From NCBI RefSeq assembly GCF_900114315.1, contig NZ_FOSQ01000002.1, positions 1 through 64,000 on the forward strand: a DNA stretch of 64,000 bases, read 5' to 3'. The stretch's first letter is position 1. Each line of letters opens with the position of its first letter. Origin of the DNA: Falsiroseomonas stagni DSM 19981 (GTDB lineage: Bacteria; Pseudomonadota; Alphaproteobacteria; Acetobacterales; Acetobacteraceae). Positions 44,621-53,280 of this stretch are shown here, piece by piece. Below the pieces are notes generated by a model. The model was given only the letters and a program-made list of their open reading frames with translations. It had not been told where the DNA came from and did not search any database. The position numbers and the translations under genes were made by a program.

Positions 44621-45457
44621 TCAGCCGAACCGGCCGGTGATGTATTCCTGCGTCCGCTTCTCCCGCGGCGCGGTGAACATGCGCGCGGCCGGCGCCACCT
44701 CCACCAATTCGCCGAGGTAGAAGAACGCCACCTGGTCGGCGCAGCGCGCGGCCTGCTGCATGTTGTGGGTGACGATGCAGATGGTGAAGTCTCGCTTCAG
44801 CTCGTCGATCAGCTCCTCGATCTTGAGGGTGGAGATCGGGTCGAGCGCGCTGGTCGGCTCGTCGAACAGCATCACCTCCGGCCGCACCGCGATGGACCGC
44901 GCGATGCACAGCCGCTGCTGCTGGCCGCCCGACAGGCCCATGGCGCTGGATTGCAGCCGGTCCTTCACCTCGCCCCAGATCGCGGCGCGGGACAGCGCCC
45001 ATTCGATGCGGTCGTCCAGTTCCGATTTCGGCAGCTTCTCATGCAGTTTGATGCCGAAGGCGATGTTGTCGTAGATCGTCATCGGGAAGGGCGTCGGCTT
45101 CTGGAACACCATGCCGACCTTGGACCGCAGCTCATTCAGGTCGACCGAGGGGTCGATCATGTTGCGGCCATCCATCAGCACTTCGCCCTCCGCCCGCTGC
45201 CCGGGGTACAGGCTGTACATCCGGTTCAGCACGCGCAGCAGCGTGGACTTGCCGCAGCCGGAGGGGCCGATCATGCCCGTCACCTGCCGGTCCGGCAGTT
45301 CCAGGTTGATGCCCTTCAGCGCCTTGTTGGTGCCGTAGTAGAAATCGAGGTTGCGGACCGAGATGCGGGAGGTGGCATTGATCTGCGCGCCCGACCGCGC
45401 CTGCATGCCGCCGAAGCCGGCCTCGGCGCTCTGCTTGGTCTCGGTGGTGGAGCTCAT
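44621..45457 (-). CDS. pstB: Phosphate ABC transporter ATP-binding protein
   Basis: ATPase of the high-affinity Pst uptake system. Walker [21 protein letters not shown]-loop [15 protein letters not shown], signature [17 protein letters not shown], Walker [15 protein letters not shown]-loop [16 protein letters not shown] 45457 (278 residues) follows a GGAAGGGAGAGGG site; a GTG at 45481 would overlap the pstA stop. The length is slightly above average owing to an N-terminal extension. Confidence 0.97.
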   Translation of the reverse strand: MSSTTETKQSAEAGFGGMQARSGAQINATSRISVRNLDFYYGTNKALKGINLELPDRQVTGMIGPSGCGKSTLLRVLNRMYSLYPGQRAEGEVLMDGRNMIDPSVDLNELRSKVGMVFQKPTPFPMTIYDNIAFGIKLHEKLPKSELDDRIEWALSRAAIWGEVKDRLQSSAMGLSGGQQQRLCIARSIAVRPEVMLFDEPTSALDPISTLKIEELIDELKRDFTICIVTHNMQQAARCADQVAFFYLGELVEVAPAARMFTAPREKRTQEYITGRFG

Positions 45458-45477
45458 CGGCCCTCTCCCTTCCTGGA

Positions 45478-46380
45478 TCACTGCCGCCCGCGCAACAGCG
45501 TGCGGGCGATGATGTTGATGGCAAGAACGCCGAGCGTGACCAGCAGCGCGCCCGACCAGGCGATCTCGATCAGGTCCGGGAAGCCCGAATTGGCCTGCTG
45601 GTAGATGGCGATCGGCAGGCTCGCCATGGCGGTGGACAGGTCGAAGCTGGTGACGTTGTTGCCGAAGCTGGTCAGCAGCAGCGGTGCCGTCTCACCCGCG
45701 ATGCGCGCCACCGCCAGCAGGATGCCCGTCAGGATGCCGGAAGCGGCAGCCTTGTAGCAGACCAGCGTGATCATCTTCCATTTCGGCGCGCCGAGCCCGA
45801 TCACGGCCTCCCGCAGCGTGTTGGGGATGAGCTGCAGCATGTCCTCCGTGGTCCGGACCACGACGGGAATGACGATGATGGCCAGCGCCAGCGCACCCGC
45901 GATGCCGGAGAAGCCGCCCATCGGCAGCACGACAAGCTGGTAGATGAACAGCCCGATCAGGATCGACGGCGCCGAGAGCAGGACGTCCGAGACGAAGCGC
46001 AGCACGTTGCCGAAGGCGGAGCCCCGCGCGTATTCGGACAGGTAGGTGCCGACCAGCAGGCCGATCGGCGTGCCGATGGCCGTGCCGATCGCGGTCTGGA
46101 TCAGGCTGCCGAGAATGGCGTGGACAAGGCCGCCCTTCGGCGCCGTCTCATCGCCATAGCGGGTCGGGCGGAATTCCTCCGTCAGCACCACCCAGTCCAT
46201 CGAGGCAAGGCCGCGCCAAAGCAGCGTCGCCATGATGGAGGCCAGGAAGAACAGGCCCACCAGCGTCGCCGCCAGGCAGAACCACTTGACCATCAGGTCC
46301 ACCGCCTTGCGGCGGGAGGCGAGGGCGGCGCTGCGCCGGACGGCGGCGCGCGGCGGCGGCTCGAAGATCGTGGTGCTCAT
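45478..46380 (-). CDS. pstA: Phosphate ABC transporter permease PstA
   Basis: A 300-residue inner-membrane subunit with six predicted helices. The family core [40 protein letters not shown], and the coupling loop [20 protein letters not shown] (EAA-like) are clear. It pairs with PstC in the channel. It lies between pstC (3 bases upstream) and pstB. Confidence 0.95.
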   Translation of the reverse strand: MSTTIFEPPPRAAVRRSAALASRRKAVDLMVKWFCLAATLVGLFFLASIMATLLWRGLASMDWVVLTEEFRPTRYGDETAPKGGLVHAILGSLIQTAIGTAIGTPIGLLVGTYLSEYARGSAFGNVLRFVSDVLLSAPSILIGLFIYQLVVLPMGGFSGIAGALALAIIVIPVVVRTTEDMLQLIPNTLREAVIGLGAPKWKMITLVCYKAAASGILTGILLAVARIAGETAPLLLTSFGNNVTSFDLSTAMASLPIAIYQQANSGFPDLIEIAWSGALLVTLGVLAINIIARTLLRGRQ

Positions 46381-46383
46381 GGA

Positions 46384-47358
46384 TCAGGCCTTGAGGCGGG
46401 AGCGGAGCAGGTAGCGGGACGCTGCCAGCACCAGGAAGGAGATCACGAACAGCAGGAAGCCCAGCGCGAAGAGCGCGGATTGCTTCATGCTCCCCATCAG
46501 GCTTTCCGGGAATTCCATCGCGACGATGGACGCGATGGTGGTGGAGGGGTCGAACAGGCTCTGCGGCATGCGGTTCGCGTTGCCGATGACGAAGGTTACC
46601 GCCATCGTCTCCCCCAGCGCGCGGCCCAGCCCCAGCATGATGCCGCCGACCACGGAGATCCGCGTGTAGGGCAGGACCACGCCCTTCATCACCTCCCACC
46701 GCGTGGCGCCCAGCCCGTAGGCGCTTTCCTTGAACACCGGCGGAACCTGCAGGAACACGTCCCGCATGGTGGCCGCGATGAAGGGGAGGATCATGATGGC
46801 CAGCACGATGGCCGCCGTGAACAGCGACGTGCCGGCGAAGAAGCGGCTCTCGAACAGGAAACCGACCAGCGGGATGGCGACCAGGTAGTCGCCGAGCGCC
46901 AGCTGGATGTGCATCTGGACGAAGGGCACCACGACGAAAAGGCCCCACATCCCGTAGATGATGGAGGGCACCGCGGCCAGCAATTCGATCGCCGTGCCCA
47001 CCGGCCGGCGCAGCCAATCCGGCGCCAGCTCCGTCAGGAAGAAGGCGATCCCGAAGGCCACCGGCACCGCGAAGCAGATCGCGAGCACCGCCGACATCAC
47101 GGTGCCGAAGATGGCGACCGCGCCGCCATAGTTCTCGCGGCCCTCCACCGGGTTCCACTGCGTGCTGGTCAGGAAGCCCAGGCCGAATTCGCGGAAGGCA
47201 GGCAGGGCGCCGATGAACAGCGTGACGATGATGCCGCCCAGCAGCAGCAGCACGATGACGCCCGCGCCGCGGCACAGCCATTCGAAGACCAGATCCCCCA
47301 CATCCATCCCGCGGCGGCGCGCGACCGGCCTCGGCGCGGCGCCCGCGCCCATTGTCAT
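46384..47358 (-). CDS. pstC: Phosphate ABC transporter permease PstC
   Basis: A 324-residue six-helix permease from ATG 47358; TTG 47373 or GTG 47367 are in-frame alternatives. Recognisable PstC blocks: VSAVLAICFAVPVAFGIAFF, ELLAAVPSIIYGMWGLFVVV, VFKESAYGLGATRWEVMKGV (coupling loop), GLGRALGETMAVTFVIGNAN. A 9-bp hairpin separates it from pstS, which may let pstS be made in excess. Confidence 0.95.
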   Translation of the reverse strand: MTMGAGAAPRPVARRRGMDVGDLVFEWLCRGAGVIVLLLLGGIIVTLFIGALPAFREFGLGFLTSTQWNPVEGRENYGGAVAIFGTVMSAVLAICFAVPVAFGIAFFLTELAPDWLRRPVGTAIELLAAVPSIIYGMWGLFVVVPFVQMHIQLALGDYLVAIPLVGFLFESRFFAGTSLFTAAIVLAIMILPFIAATMRDVFLQVPPVFKESAYGLGATRWEVMKGVVLPYTRISVVGGIMLGLGRALGETMAVTFVIGNANRMPQSLFDPSTTIASIVAMEFPESLMGSMKQSALFALGFLLFVISFLVLAASRYLLRSRLKA

Positions 47359-47405
47359 ATCGCTCACCGGCAAGGTCCTGATCAGGGGTTCAGGGAAGGC
47401 GGAGT

Positions 47406-47428
47406 CCCCCGGGCGCGCGGCCCGGGGG
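47406..47428 (-). terminator. Intercistronic hairpin between pstS and pstC
   Basis: CCCCCGGGC (47406-47414), loop GCGCG, GCCCGGGGG (47420-47428), a perfect 9-bp stem 20 bases past the pstS stop. Without a T-tract it is more likely a partial terminator or mRNA-stabilising stem that raises PstS over the membrane subunits. Confidence 0.55.
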
Positions 47429-47447
47429 CGAGTGGGACAAGCTTCGC

Positions 47448-48509
47448 TCAGGCAGTCCAGACCGGCGCGCCATTCGGCGCCTTGACCATGGCGGCCCAGT
47501 TGCGACGGATCACGTTGGTCACGCTGTCCGGCAGCGGGATGTATTCAAGCTGGCCGGCGATCTGCGCGCCGTTCTTGAAGGCCCAGTCGAAGAACCGCAT
47601 GGTGTTGCGGCTGCCCTCGACCTTGTCCGCCGCCGGGTTGGTCGGCAGCAGGATGTAGGTGCCCACCGTCATCGGCCAGGCATTGGCACCCGGCAGGTCC
47701 AGCGTGTCCGGCGCCATGTTCGGCACGGTCCAGTCGGCGGCATCGGCGGCGGCGACGAAGGTGGCCTGCACCGGCTCCACGAAATTACCGGCCTTGTTGC
47801 GGATCTGCGTCGTCACCAGGCGGTTCACCACCGCGTAGGCATTCTCGGCATAGCCGATGGCGCCCGGCGTGTTGCGGACCGCGTTCGCGACACCCTCATT
47901 GCCCCGCGCGCCCTGCCCGGCCGGCCACTGGATGGAGGTGCCGGCGCCAGGGCCGTCCTTCCACGCCTGGGACACGCGCGCCAGGTAGTTGGTGAAGCCC
48001 CAGGTGGTGCCGGAAGCATCCGCGCGATAGGCCACGGAGATCGGCAGCGACGGGATGCGCAGGCCACGGTTCAGCTCGGCGATGCGGTTGTCGTTCCAGC
48101 GCGTCAGGCGGCCGAAGAAGATGTCCGTGATGACTTCCGGCGTCAGCTTCAGCTGGCGGTCGGCAACCCCCGGCAGGTTCACGATCAGCACGATCGAGCC
48201 CATGACGGTCGGGAACTGCATCAGGTTGCCCTCGCGCAGCTGCTCCAGCGTGCGCGGCGCGTCGGTGGCGCCGAAATCCACCGTGCGGTTGGTGATCTGG
48301 TTGATCCCGCCGCCGGAGCCGATGGACTGGTAGTTGAGCTGGATGCCCGCCGCCGTGCGCGCGGCATTCGCCCAGCGCTCATAAACGGGGCGCGGGAAGG
48401 TCGCGCCGGCGCCAGTGATCGTCACGGTCTGGGCCATCGCGCCGCGGGCATCGAACAGCCCGGCGCCAAGGGCCGCGCCGGTGCCGAGCAGAAGGGTCCG
48501 CCTGTTCAC
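47448..48509 (-). CDS. pstS: Phosphate-binding periplasmic protein
   Basis: From a GTG at 48509 the 353-residue protein has a twin-arginine-containing signal (NRRTLLLGTGAALGAGLF, cleaved near AMAQ). Phosphate-binding loops: TITGAGATFPRPVYERWA, YQSIGSGGGINQITNRTVDF, RADASGTTWGFTNYLARVS. It captures phosphate and feeds PstCAB. The start follows GGAGAGAG and lies about 87 bases downstream of the Pho box. First gene of the operon. Confidence 0.95.
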   Translation of the reverse strand: MNRRTLLLGTGAALGAGLFDARGAMAQTVTITGAGATFPRPVYERWANAARTAAGIQLNYQSIGSGGGINQITNRTVDFGATDAPRTLEQLREGNLMQFPTVMGSIVLIVNLPGVADRQLKLTPEVITDIFFGRLTRWNDNRIAELNRGLRIPSLPISVAYRADASGTTWGFTNYLARVSQAWKDGPGAGTSIQWPAGQGARGNEGVANAVRNTPGAIGYAENAYAVVNRLVTTQIRNKAGNFVEPVQATFVAAADAADWTVPNMAPDTLDLPGANAWPMTVGTYILLPTNPAADKVEGSRNTMRFFDWAFKNGAQIAGQLEYIPLPDSVTNVIRRNWAAMVKAPNGAPVWTA

Positions 48510-48595
48510 TGTGTCTCTCTCCGGTCCTGTTCGCGTGCCGGAAGCGCAGCGTGGCGTCCGGCGAGCGCCTTCTAGGCGCATGGGACGACCAACCG

Positions 48596-48624
48596 ATTGC
48601 AGTTTGATGAAGCTTCGATGACAG
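48596..48624 (-). promoter_or_regulatory. Pho box, three 7-bp repeats at 11-bp spacing
   Basis: Read on the minus strand toward pstS: CTGTCAT (48624-48618), four bases, GCTTCAT (48613-48607), four bases, CTGCAAT (48602-48596). The first unit is a perfect PhoB half-site, the others match five of seven positions. The exact 11-bp period is the known PhoB dimer spacing. It lies 87 bases before the pstS start, where PhoB replaces the -35 element. Confidence 0.8.
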
Positions 48625-48657
48625 AGCGCCCGACAACCCGGCGCCTTGTCGCAATCT

Positions 48658-49065
48658 TCACGCCGCGTCGAGGGTGATACTGGTGCGGTTCCAGCCATCC
48701 CCGGCCGGGCCGTACTCCAGCCCCGCCGCCATCTTCCGCACCAGCGCCAGGCCCATGCCGCCGATGCGGTCGTCATCCAGCCGTGGTGCCGCGGGCCGGG
48801 CGGCCGCCCGCGGATCGAAGGGCGCGGCCGCGTCCTCGATCACCAGCACGGCGGCGCCCCCTTCCGCCTCCACGCTCAGCCGGGCGGCGGGCGCCTCCCC
48901 CGCGAATCGGCCATGCATGACCAGGTTCGCCAGCAATTCCTCCGCCACCAGCGCCAGGCGGTAGGTGGCGGCGGGGCCGAGACCCGCTTCCCCGGCCCAG
49001 GCCTCGATCGCCGCCTGCGCCTCCGCGATCGCGGGCAGCCGGATCGGCACCTCGAGTCGCAGCAT
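48658..49065 (-). CDS. RsbW/SpoIIAB-like anti-sigma factor kinase domain protein
   Basis: A 135-residue GHKL ATPase: ALVAEELLANLVMHGRF (N-box), VLVIEDAAAPFDP (G1), IGGMGLALVRKMA (G2), the layout of serine-kinase anti-sigma factors. It probably phosphorylates the STAS protein encoded 7 bases upstream and controls a sigma or anti-anti-sigma partner switch. No PP2C phosphatase or target sigma factor is adjacent. It starts at ATG 49065. Confidence 0.85.
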   Translation of the reverse strand: MLRLEVPIRLPAIAEAQAAIEAWAGEAGLGPAATYRLALVAEELLANLVMHGRFAGEAPAARLSVEAEGGAAVLVIEDAAAPFDPRAAARPAAPRLDDDRIGGMGLALVRKMAAGLEYGPAGDGWNRTSITLDAA

Positions 49066-49072
49066 CGGCGCG

Positions 49073-49414
49073 TCAGGCGGCCAGTCGGGCCAGCGCCTCA
49101 TCCTCGGTCGCCACCAGCGGCAGCACCTGGTCCAGCGCCATCGCCGCCAGGACCTCCGCCACCATGGGCTGGGCGCCGAACAGCACCACCTTGCCGCCGC
49201 GCCGCGACACCACCCGCGCCGCGGACAGCAGCAGCCGGATGCCAAGCGAGGACAGGAAGTCGAGCGCCGTCAGGTCCAGCACCGCGCTGCGGCCGGATGC
49301 GGCGATGGTCGCCGTGAAGGGCGTCTCCACCGCGCCGACCGTGCCCGAATCCAGCCGCCCCGTCAGGACGATCCTGTTGGCCTTGTCGTTGATCTCCACC
49401 ACGTCGAACTTCAC
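49073..49414 (-). CDS. STAS-domain anti-sigma factor antagonist
   Basis: A 113-residue STAS protein: RIVLTGRLDSGTVGAVETPF, AVLDLTALDFLSSLGIRLLL. Ser56, in FLSSLG, aligns with the phosphorylated serine of RsbV/SpoIIAA. When unphosphorylated it should bind the adjacent RsbW-like kinase. The pair is co-transcribed (7-base gap) and lies upstream of the pst operon, pointing in the same direction. Confidence 0.9.
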   Translation of the reverse strand: MKFDVVEINDKANRIVLTGRLDSGTVGAVETPFTATIAASGRSAVLDLTALDFLSSLGIRLLLSAARVVSRRGGKVVLFGAQPMVAEVLAAMALDQVLPLVATEDEALARLAA

Positions 49415-49539
49415 GCCATCGCTCCCGTCCCGAACCGCCGGTCATCTAGACCAACCGCCGCCACCGCGCGTGTGACAGTTGCACGACACTGCCCGGCCGC
49501 CCCCGCGCGTGCCAGCATGGCGGCCGGAGGATAACGACC

Positions 49540-50445
49540 ATGCTCGACCCGGAAGCCGAGGGGCCTGTCCCCTCCCCCGCCGCCCGCCTGCGCGCGGTGC
49601 TCGACGCCCCCGGCATCGCCGTGGTGCCGGGCTGCCATGATGCGATGGGTGCGCGCCTCATCGCCCGCGCCGGCCTCCCCGCCGCCTTCCTCTCCGGCTA
49701 CGCCGTCTCCGCCGCCCGCCTCGGCCTGCCCGATGCGGGCCTGGTCTCGTACCGGGAGATGCTGGATGCGGGGCGGGAGGTCTGCGCCGCGAGCCCGATC
49801 CCCGTGATCGGCGATGCCGATACCGGCTTCGGCAATCCCGTGAATGTCCGCCGCACCATCGCCGGCTACCACCAGGCCGGCTTCGCCTGCGTGATGATCG
49901 AGGACCAGGTCTTCCCCAAGCGCTGCGGCTTCGCCCAGGGGCTGGAGGTCGCGCCGCGGGAGGAGGCGATCATGCGCCTGCGCGCCGCCCTGGATGCGCG
50001 GGACGCGATCCGCCGCGCCGGCGGCGACCTCCTCATCATCGGCCGCACCGACAGCCGCGCCGCGGTCGGCATCGACGAAGCCCTCTGGCGCGCCCAGGCC
50101 TTTGCCGAACTCGGCGCCGACATCGTCTATTTCGAGGCGCCCCAGTCAACGCAGGAAATGGAGGCGCTGCACCGCGTCACGGGCGACACGCCGACGATGC
50201 TGGCGCAGGTCGAGAAACCCGGCCGCCCCTTCCTGTCGCCGAGCCAGGCGGAGGCGATCGGCTACGACATCCTGCTGCTCGGCGTCACGCTGCTCAACGT
50301 CGTCATCAAGGCGCAGCAGGATGCGCTGGCGCTGATGGCGCAAGGGCAGCACCCCGGCGCGGACCGGCTGCTGCCCTTCGACGAACTCTATGACCGCGTC
50401 GGCTTCAACGCCTACTACGAGATGGAAAAGAGATACGCGCGGTAG
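49540..50445 (+). CDS. Isocitrate lyase/PEP mutase-family carboxyvinyl-carboxyphosphonate-type enzyme
   Basis: A 301-residue TIM-barrel enzyme. GCHDAMGARLIARAGLPAAF, the metal-binding PVIGDADTGFGNPVNVRR, and the lid loop EDQVFPKRCGF with its active-site Cys are characteristic of the ICL/PEP mutase superfamily (methylisocitrate lyase, oxaloacetate decarboxylase and relatives). The exact substrate is not decidable; a C-C lyase on a 2-hydroxydicarboxylate is most likely. It is divergent from the STAS gene and followed by the end of the autotransporter gene. Confidence 0.85.
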   Translation: MLDPEAEGPVPSPAARLRAVLDAPGIAVVPGCHDAMGARLIARAGLPAAFLSGYAVSAARLGLPDAGLVSYREMLDAGREVCAASPIPVIGDADTGFGNPVNVRRTIAGYHQAGFACVMIEDQVFPKRCGFAQGLEVAPREEAIMRLRAALDARDAIRRAGGDLLIIGRTDSRAAVGIDEALWRAQAFAELGADIVYFEAPQSTQEMEALHRVTGDTPTMLAQVEKPGRPFLSPSQAEAIGYDILLLGVTLLNVVIKAQQDALALMAQGQHPGADRLLPFDELYDRVGFNAYYEMEKRYAR

Positions 50446-50451
50446 CGCGCC

Positions 50452-53202
50452 TCACCACACCCAGCGCAGGCCGATGGTGGCGACATGGTCGCTGCCGCGC
50501 TCCGTCCGCGCGGTATCGATATCCGCCACCACCGCGAAGCGGTCGCCGCGGAAGGCGGTGACGCCGATGCCGCCGCTCAGCCCGTTCTGGCCGACCCGCG
50601 CGGATTCCACGCCGAAGCCCGCGCCGCCCAGCCGGTGCGTGGACCGGCCGAGGCCATCCTGCATCTCCCGCGCATAGCCGATCCGCGCCTCCGGCCGCAG
50701 CCGGACGCCGTTGCCGAGGTCGAAGCTCCGCGCCGCGGAGACGCCGATGCCGGCGCGCAGCGCATCCGCCGTGCGCCCGTCCACGCTGAGGTTCAGTGAC
50801 CCCGCCCCCGTCTCCGTCAGGCCGCGCCGCGCGATGCGGTCCCAGCGCAGATGCAGCCGCGGCTCGATCTCGATCCCCTCGATCCGGGTGGAGACGCCGA
50901 TCCCGGCCTCCGCCGAGAGGTCGGTGCCCTGGCTGTCCGCGTTGGCGCGGCGCGACAGGGTGCCGAAGGCGATGGTCCGGCGGGAATCGTAGCGGCTGAG
51001 CCCGGTGCCGATCGTCACATCGACGAAGGGCTTCACCGAGGCTTCGGTCGGCGGCGCGTAGAGGCCGTACAGGCTGGCCTGGTAGCTCTCGATCCGCACC
51101 TCCCCGGTGGCGCCGTCGCCATCCACCTGGCCGCGCAGGAAGCCCAGCGCGATGCCGCCCGTCAGGCCGGCCGCGAAGGCGCGGTCCGCGCCCACCAGCG
51201 CGCCGCCGGATTGCCGGCTGTAGCCCGGCGCGATGCCGTCGCTGCCGGTGCTGCCCCAGCCCCCCAGCGCCCGGCCCCAGACGGACCAGCCCGGCAGCCC
51301 GAAGCCGCCATCGCCATCCCCGCCGTCGCCGGCGGGCGCGTCATCGCCATCCCCGCCCACGCCGGCGCCCGGCATGGCGGACATCCGCGCGATGCGCGCG
51401 CTGTCCAGCGCCACGCGCGGCGCCAGGGCGCCCTGCGCCGCCACCAGCCCGGCATCGCCGCTGCGGATCGCCGCGAGCCGCTGCCCGGTGGCAGCGCCGA
51501 ACATGCGGCGATGCGCGAGCGCCGCCGCCAGCGCATCGGCATGCACCACGCCCGACACCTGGTCGAGCGCCGCCGGGATGGCGCTGGCCGGCAGGACATA
51601 GAGCGCGCCGAAGACAGTCGCCGCATCGCCGTCCATCCGCAGCCCCGCCGCCGGGCGGATGGCGTCCACCGCGCCGCCCGTCGCGGCCTGGTTCACCCGC
51701 TGCCCGCCCCCCAGCGGCGACAGATCCGCATAGCGCGCCGGCGTCAGCACCAGGTCGAGCGTGTTGGCGCCATAGAGCGCATCGAAGCGCGAACCCGCCG
51801 GCAGGCCATCCGTCGGCTGCGTCAGCCCGCCAAAGCTGCCCAGCAGCCCACCCTGCGCCTGGATCACCCGGAAGGACTGGCCGATCACGGGGTTGAAGCT
51901 GTTGGTGGCGTCCCCGCTGATGCCGCGCAGCACGGGCGCCAGCGTGCCGCCCGCCGTCAGCGCATTGCCCGCGCCCGTCACCAGCACCTGGTCATGGAAC
52001 CCGCGGCCGGTCCCGGCGGCGGGCCCATCGATCTCCAGCCGCGTGGTGGACCCCGCGCCCAGCGTCACCGGCGCGGTGAAGGTCATGATGCCCGGCGATG
52101 CGCCGGGGGAGAGCGTGCCATTGATGGTGCTGGGGCCGGTGACCGTGCCGCCGCCCATCACCATGCCGCCCGCCAGCACCGACAGCGGCCCGCCAAGCTG
52201 CCCCTGCACCACCAGCGTGCCCTGCTGCACCTGCGCGCCGCCGCTGTTCTGCGCCTGGCCCTGCACGGTCAGCCGCCCGGTGCCGATCACCTGCAACTGG
52301 CCGTCGCCCGTGATGTTGCCCAGCAGCACGACCGGCCCGGCGGAGGTGTCGATGATGCCGTTCGTCGCTTCCACCACCACCGGCTGGCTGAGCGCCACCG
52401 ACGCGGTCGGGCGGAAGGTGCCGCCGCGGAAGGTCACGGTGCCGGCCTGCGCGGCGCTGTCGCTTTCGTTGAAGGACCCGCGGCTGGTGTCGATCGCCGT
52501 GCCGCCGGACAGCCCCCCCACCGGCACCACCGCGTAGCGCACCGTGCCGCCGCCGAACATCGTGTCGCCGCTTGCCTCGCCGTAGAAGGCGATGCTGGAG
52601 AAGGTGCCGCTGTCGCTGATCGCGGCGACGAAGGTCATCACCTGGCCGTAGCGCGCATCGCCGGGATTGTCGGATCGTGCATTGGCGGAACCCACCAGGA
52701 TCGGCGTGCCGCCATCGAAGGCGATGTAGAGCGCGCTCGGGTAGCAGCAGGTCGCCCAGCCCTCCAGCTCCACACCGAAGGCATTGATGGGGCTGGCGAA
52801 GGTGAAGACGAGGCCGCTGCCCGGCGGGTTCAACGAGGAAGCCTCCATCCGGATGGAGTCGCCGCTGTTGAAGGTGCCGCTCGGCCCCTGGACGTTGTTG
52901 AAGCTGGTCGTGCGCGTGCTGCGCGTGGTGCCGTCGCCGGAGGTGATGGTGAAGGCGCTGCGCGCCCAGCTCGTCTGGTTCGTGGTCAGGCTGGACAGCA
53001 GGTCCGTGTTCACCGTGCCGCCCGCGGTCGCCACGCGGTTGTCGAAATCCGCCCGCCCTTCGGCGATGCTGTCGAAGAAGGTGGCCGTCGCGGCCGCCGC
53101 ATCCTGCGGTTGCCCCCCCAGAAGGGCCAGGCCGGAGACCGACAGCAGAAGCCGGGCGGCACGGCCGGCAAGGCGCCGGCCACGGGGGTACGATGCGGAC
53201 AT
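50452..53202 (-). CDS. Autotransporter (type Va secretion) protein
   Basis: A 916-residue surface protein. An N-terminal signal (SGLALLGGQPQDAAAA) precedes a passenger. Its first part (residues about 45-220) looks like a carbohydrate- or lipid-binding beta-sandwich (GLVFTFASPINAFGVELEGW). A beta-helical part follows with autotransporter-associated repeats (NITGDGQLQVIGTGRLTVQG, GPSTINGTLSPGASPGIMTF). The last about 280 residues form the beta-barrel (WSVWGRALGGWGS to the terminal aromatic WVW). Probably an adhesin or surface enzyme. A CtrA-like site lies upstream. Confidence 0.88.
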   Translation of the reverse strand: MSASYPRGRRLAGRAARLLLSVSGLALLGGQPQDAAAATATFFDSIAEGRADFDNRVATAGGTVNTDLLSSLTTNQTSWARSAFTITSGDGTTRSTRTTSFNNVQGPSGTFNSGDSIRMEASSLNPPGSGLVFTFASPINAFGVELEGWATCCYPSALYIAFDGGTPILVGSANARSDNPGDARYGQVMTFVAAISDSGTFSSIAFYGEASGDTMFGGGTVRYAVVPVGGLSGGTAIDTSRGSFNESDSAAQAGTVTFRGGTFRPTASVALSQPVVVEATNGIIDTSAGPVVLLGNITGDGQLQVIGTGRLTVQGQAQNSGGAQVQQGTLVVQGQLGGPLSVLAGGMVMGGGTVTGPSTINGTLSPGASPGIMTFTAPVTLGAGSTTRLEIDGPAAGTGRGFHDQVLVTGAGNALTAGGTLAPVLRGISGDATNSFNPVIGQSFRVIQAQGGLLGSFGGLTQPTDGLPAGSRFDALYGANTLDLVLTPARYADLSPLGGGQRVNQAATGGAVDAIRPAAGLRMDGDAATVFGALYVLPASAIPAALDQVSGVVHADALAAALAHRRMFGAATGQRLAAIRSGDAGLVAAQGALAPRVALDSARIARMSAMPGAGVGGDGDDAPAGDGGDGDGGFGLPGWSVWGRALGGWGSTGSDGIAPGYSRQSGGALVGADRAFAAGLTGGIALGFLRGQVDGDGATGEVRIESYQASLYGLYAPPTEASVKPFVDVTIGTGLSRYDSRRTIAFGTLSRRANADSQGTDLSAEAGIGVSTRIEGIEIEPRLHLRWDRIARRGLTETGAGSLNLSVDGRTADALRAGIGVSAARSFDLGNGVRLRPEARIGYAREMQDGLGRSTHRLGGAGFGVESARVGQNGLSGGIGVTAFRGDRFAVVADIDTARTERGSDHVATIGLRWVW

Positions 53203-53249
53203 TCCTTGGCCTTCCTGGCGCGTGGCCAGGCGTCTTAGCCAAGGTCGGG

Positions 53250-53264
53250 TTAAGCCCCGGTTAA
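53250..53264. promoter_or_regulatory. CtrA-like site TTAA-N7-TTAA (upstream of autotransporter)
   Basis: TTAA (53250-53253), seven bases, TTAA (53261-53264), 48 bases upstream of the autotransporter ATG at 53202. Same architecture as the sites at 4430 and 30222. Confidence 0.45.
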
Positions 53265-53280
53265 TCCGGGATCGGCTTCC

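Noticed and set aside
50851-53238. A 795-codon open frame antisense to the autotransporter
   Set aside because: Shadow frame caused by high third-position GC; no signal, domain or start context.
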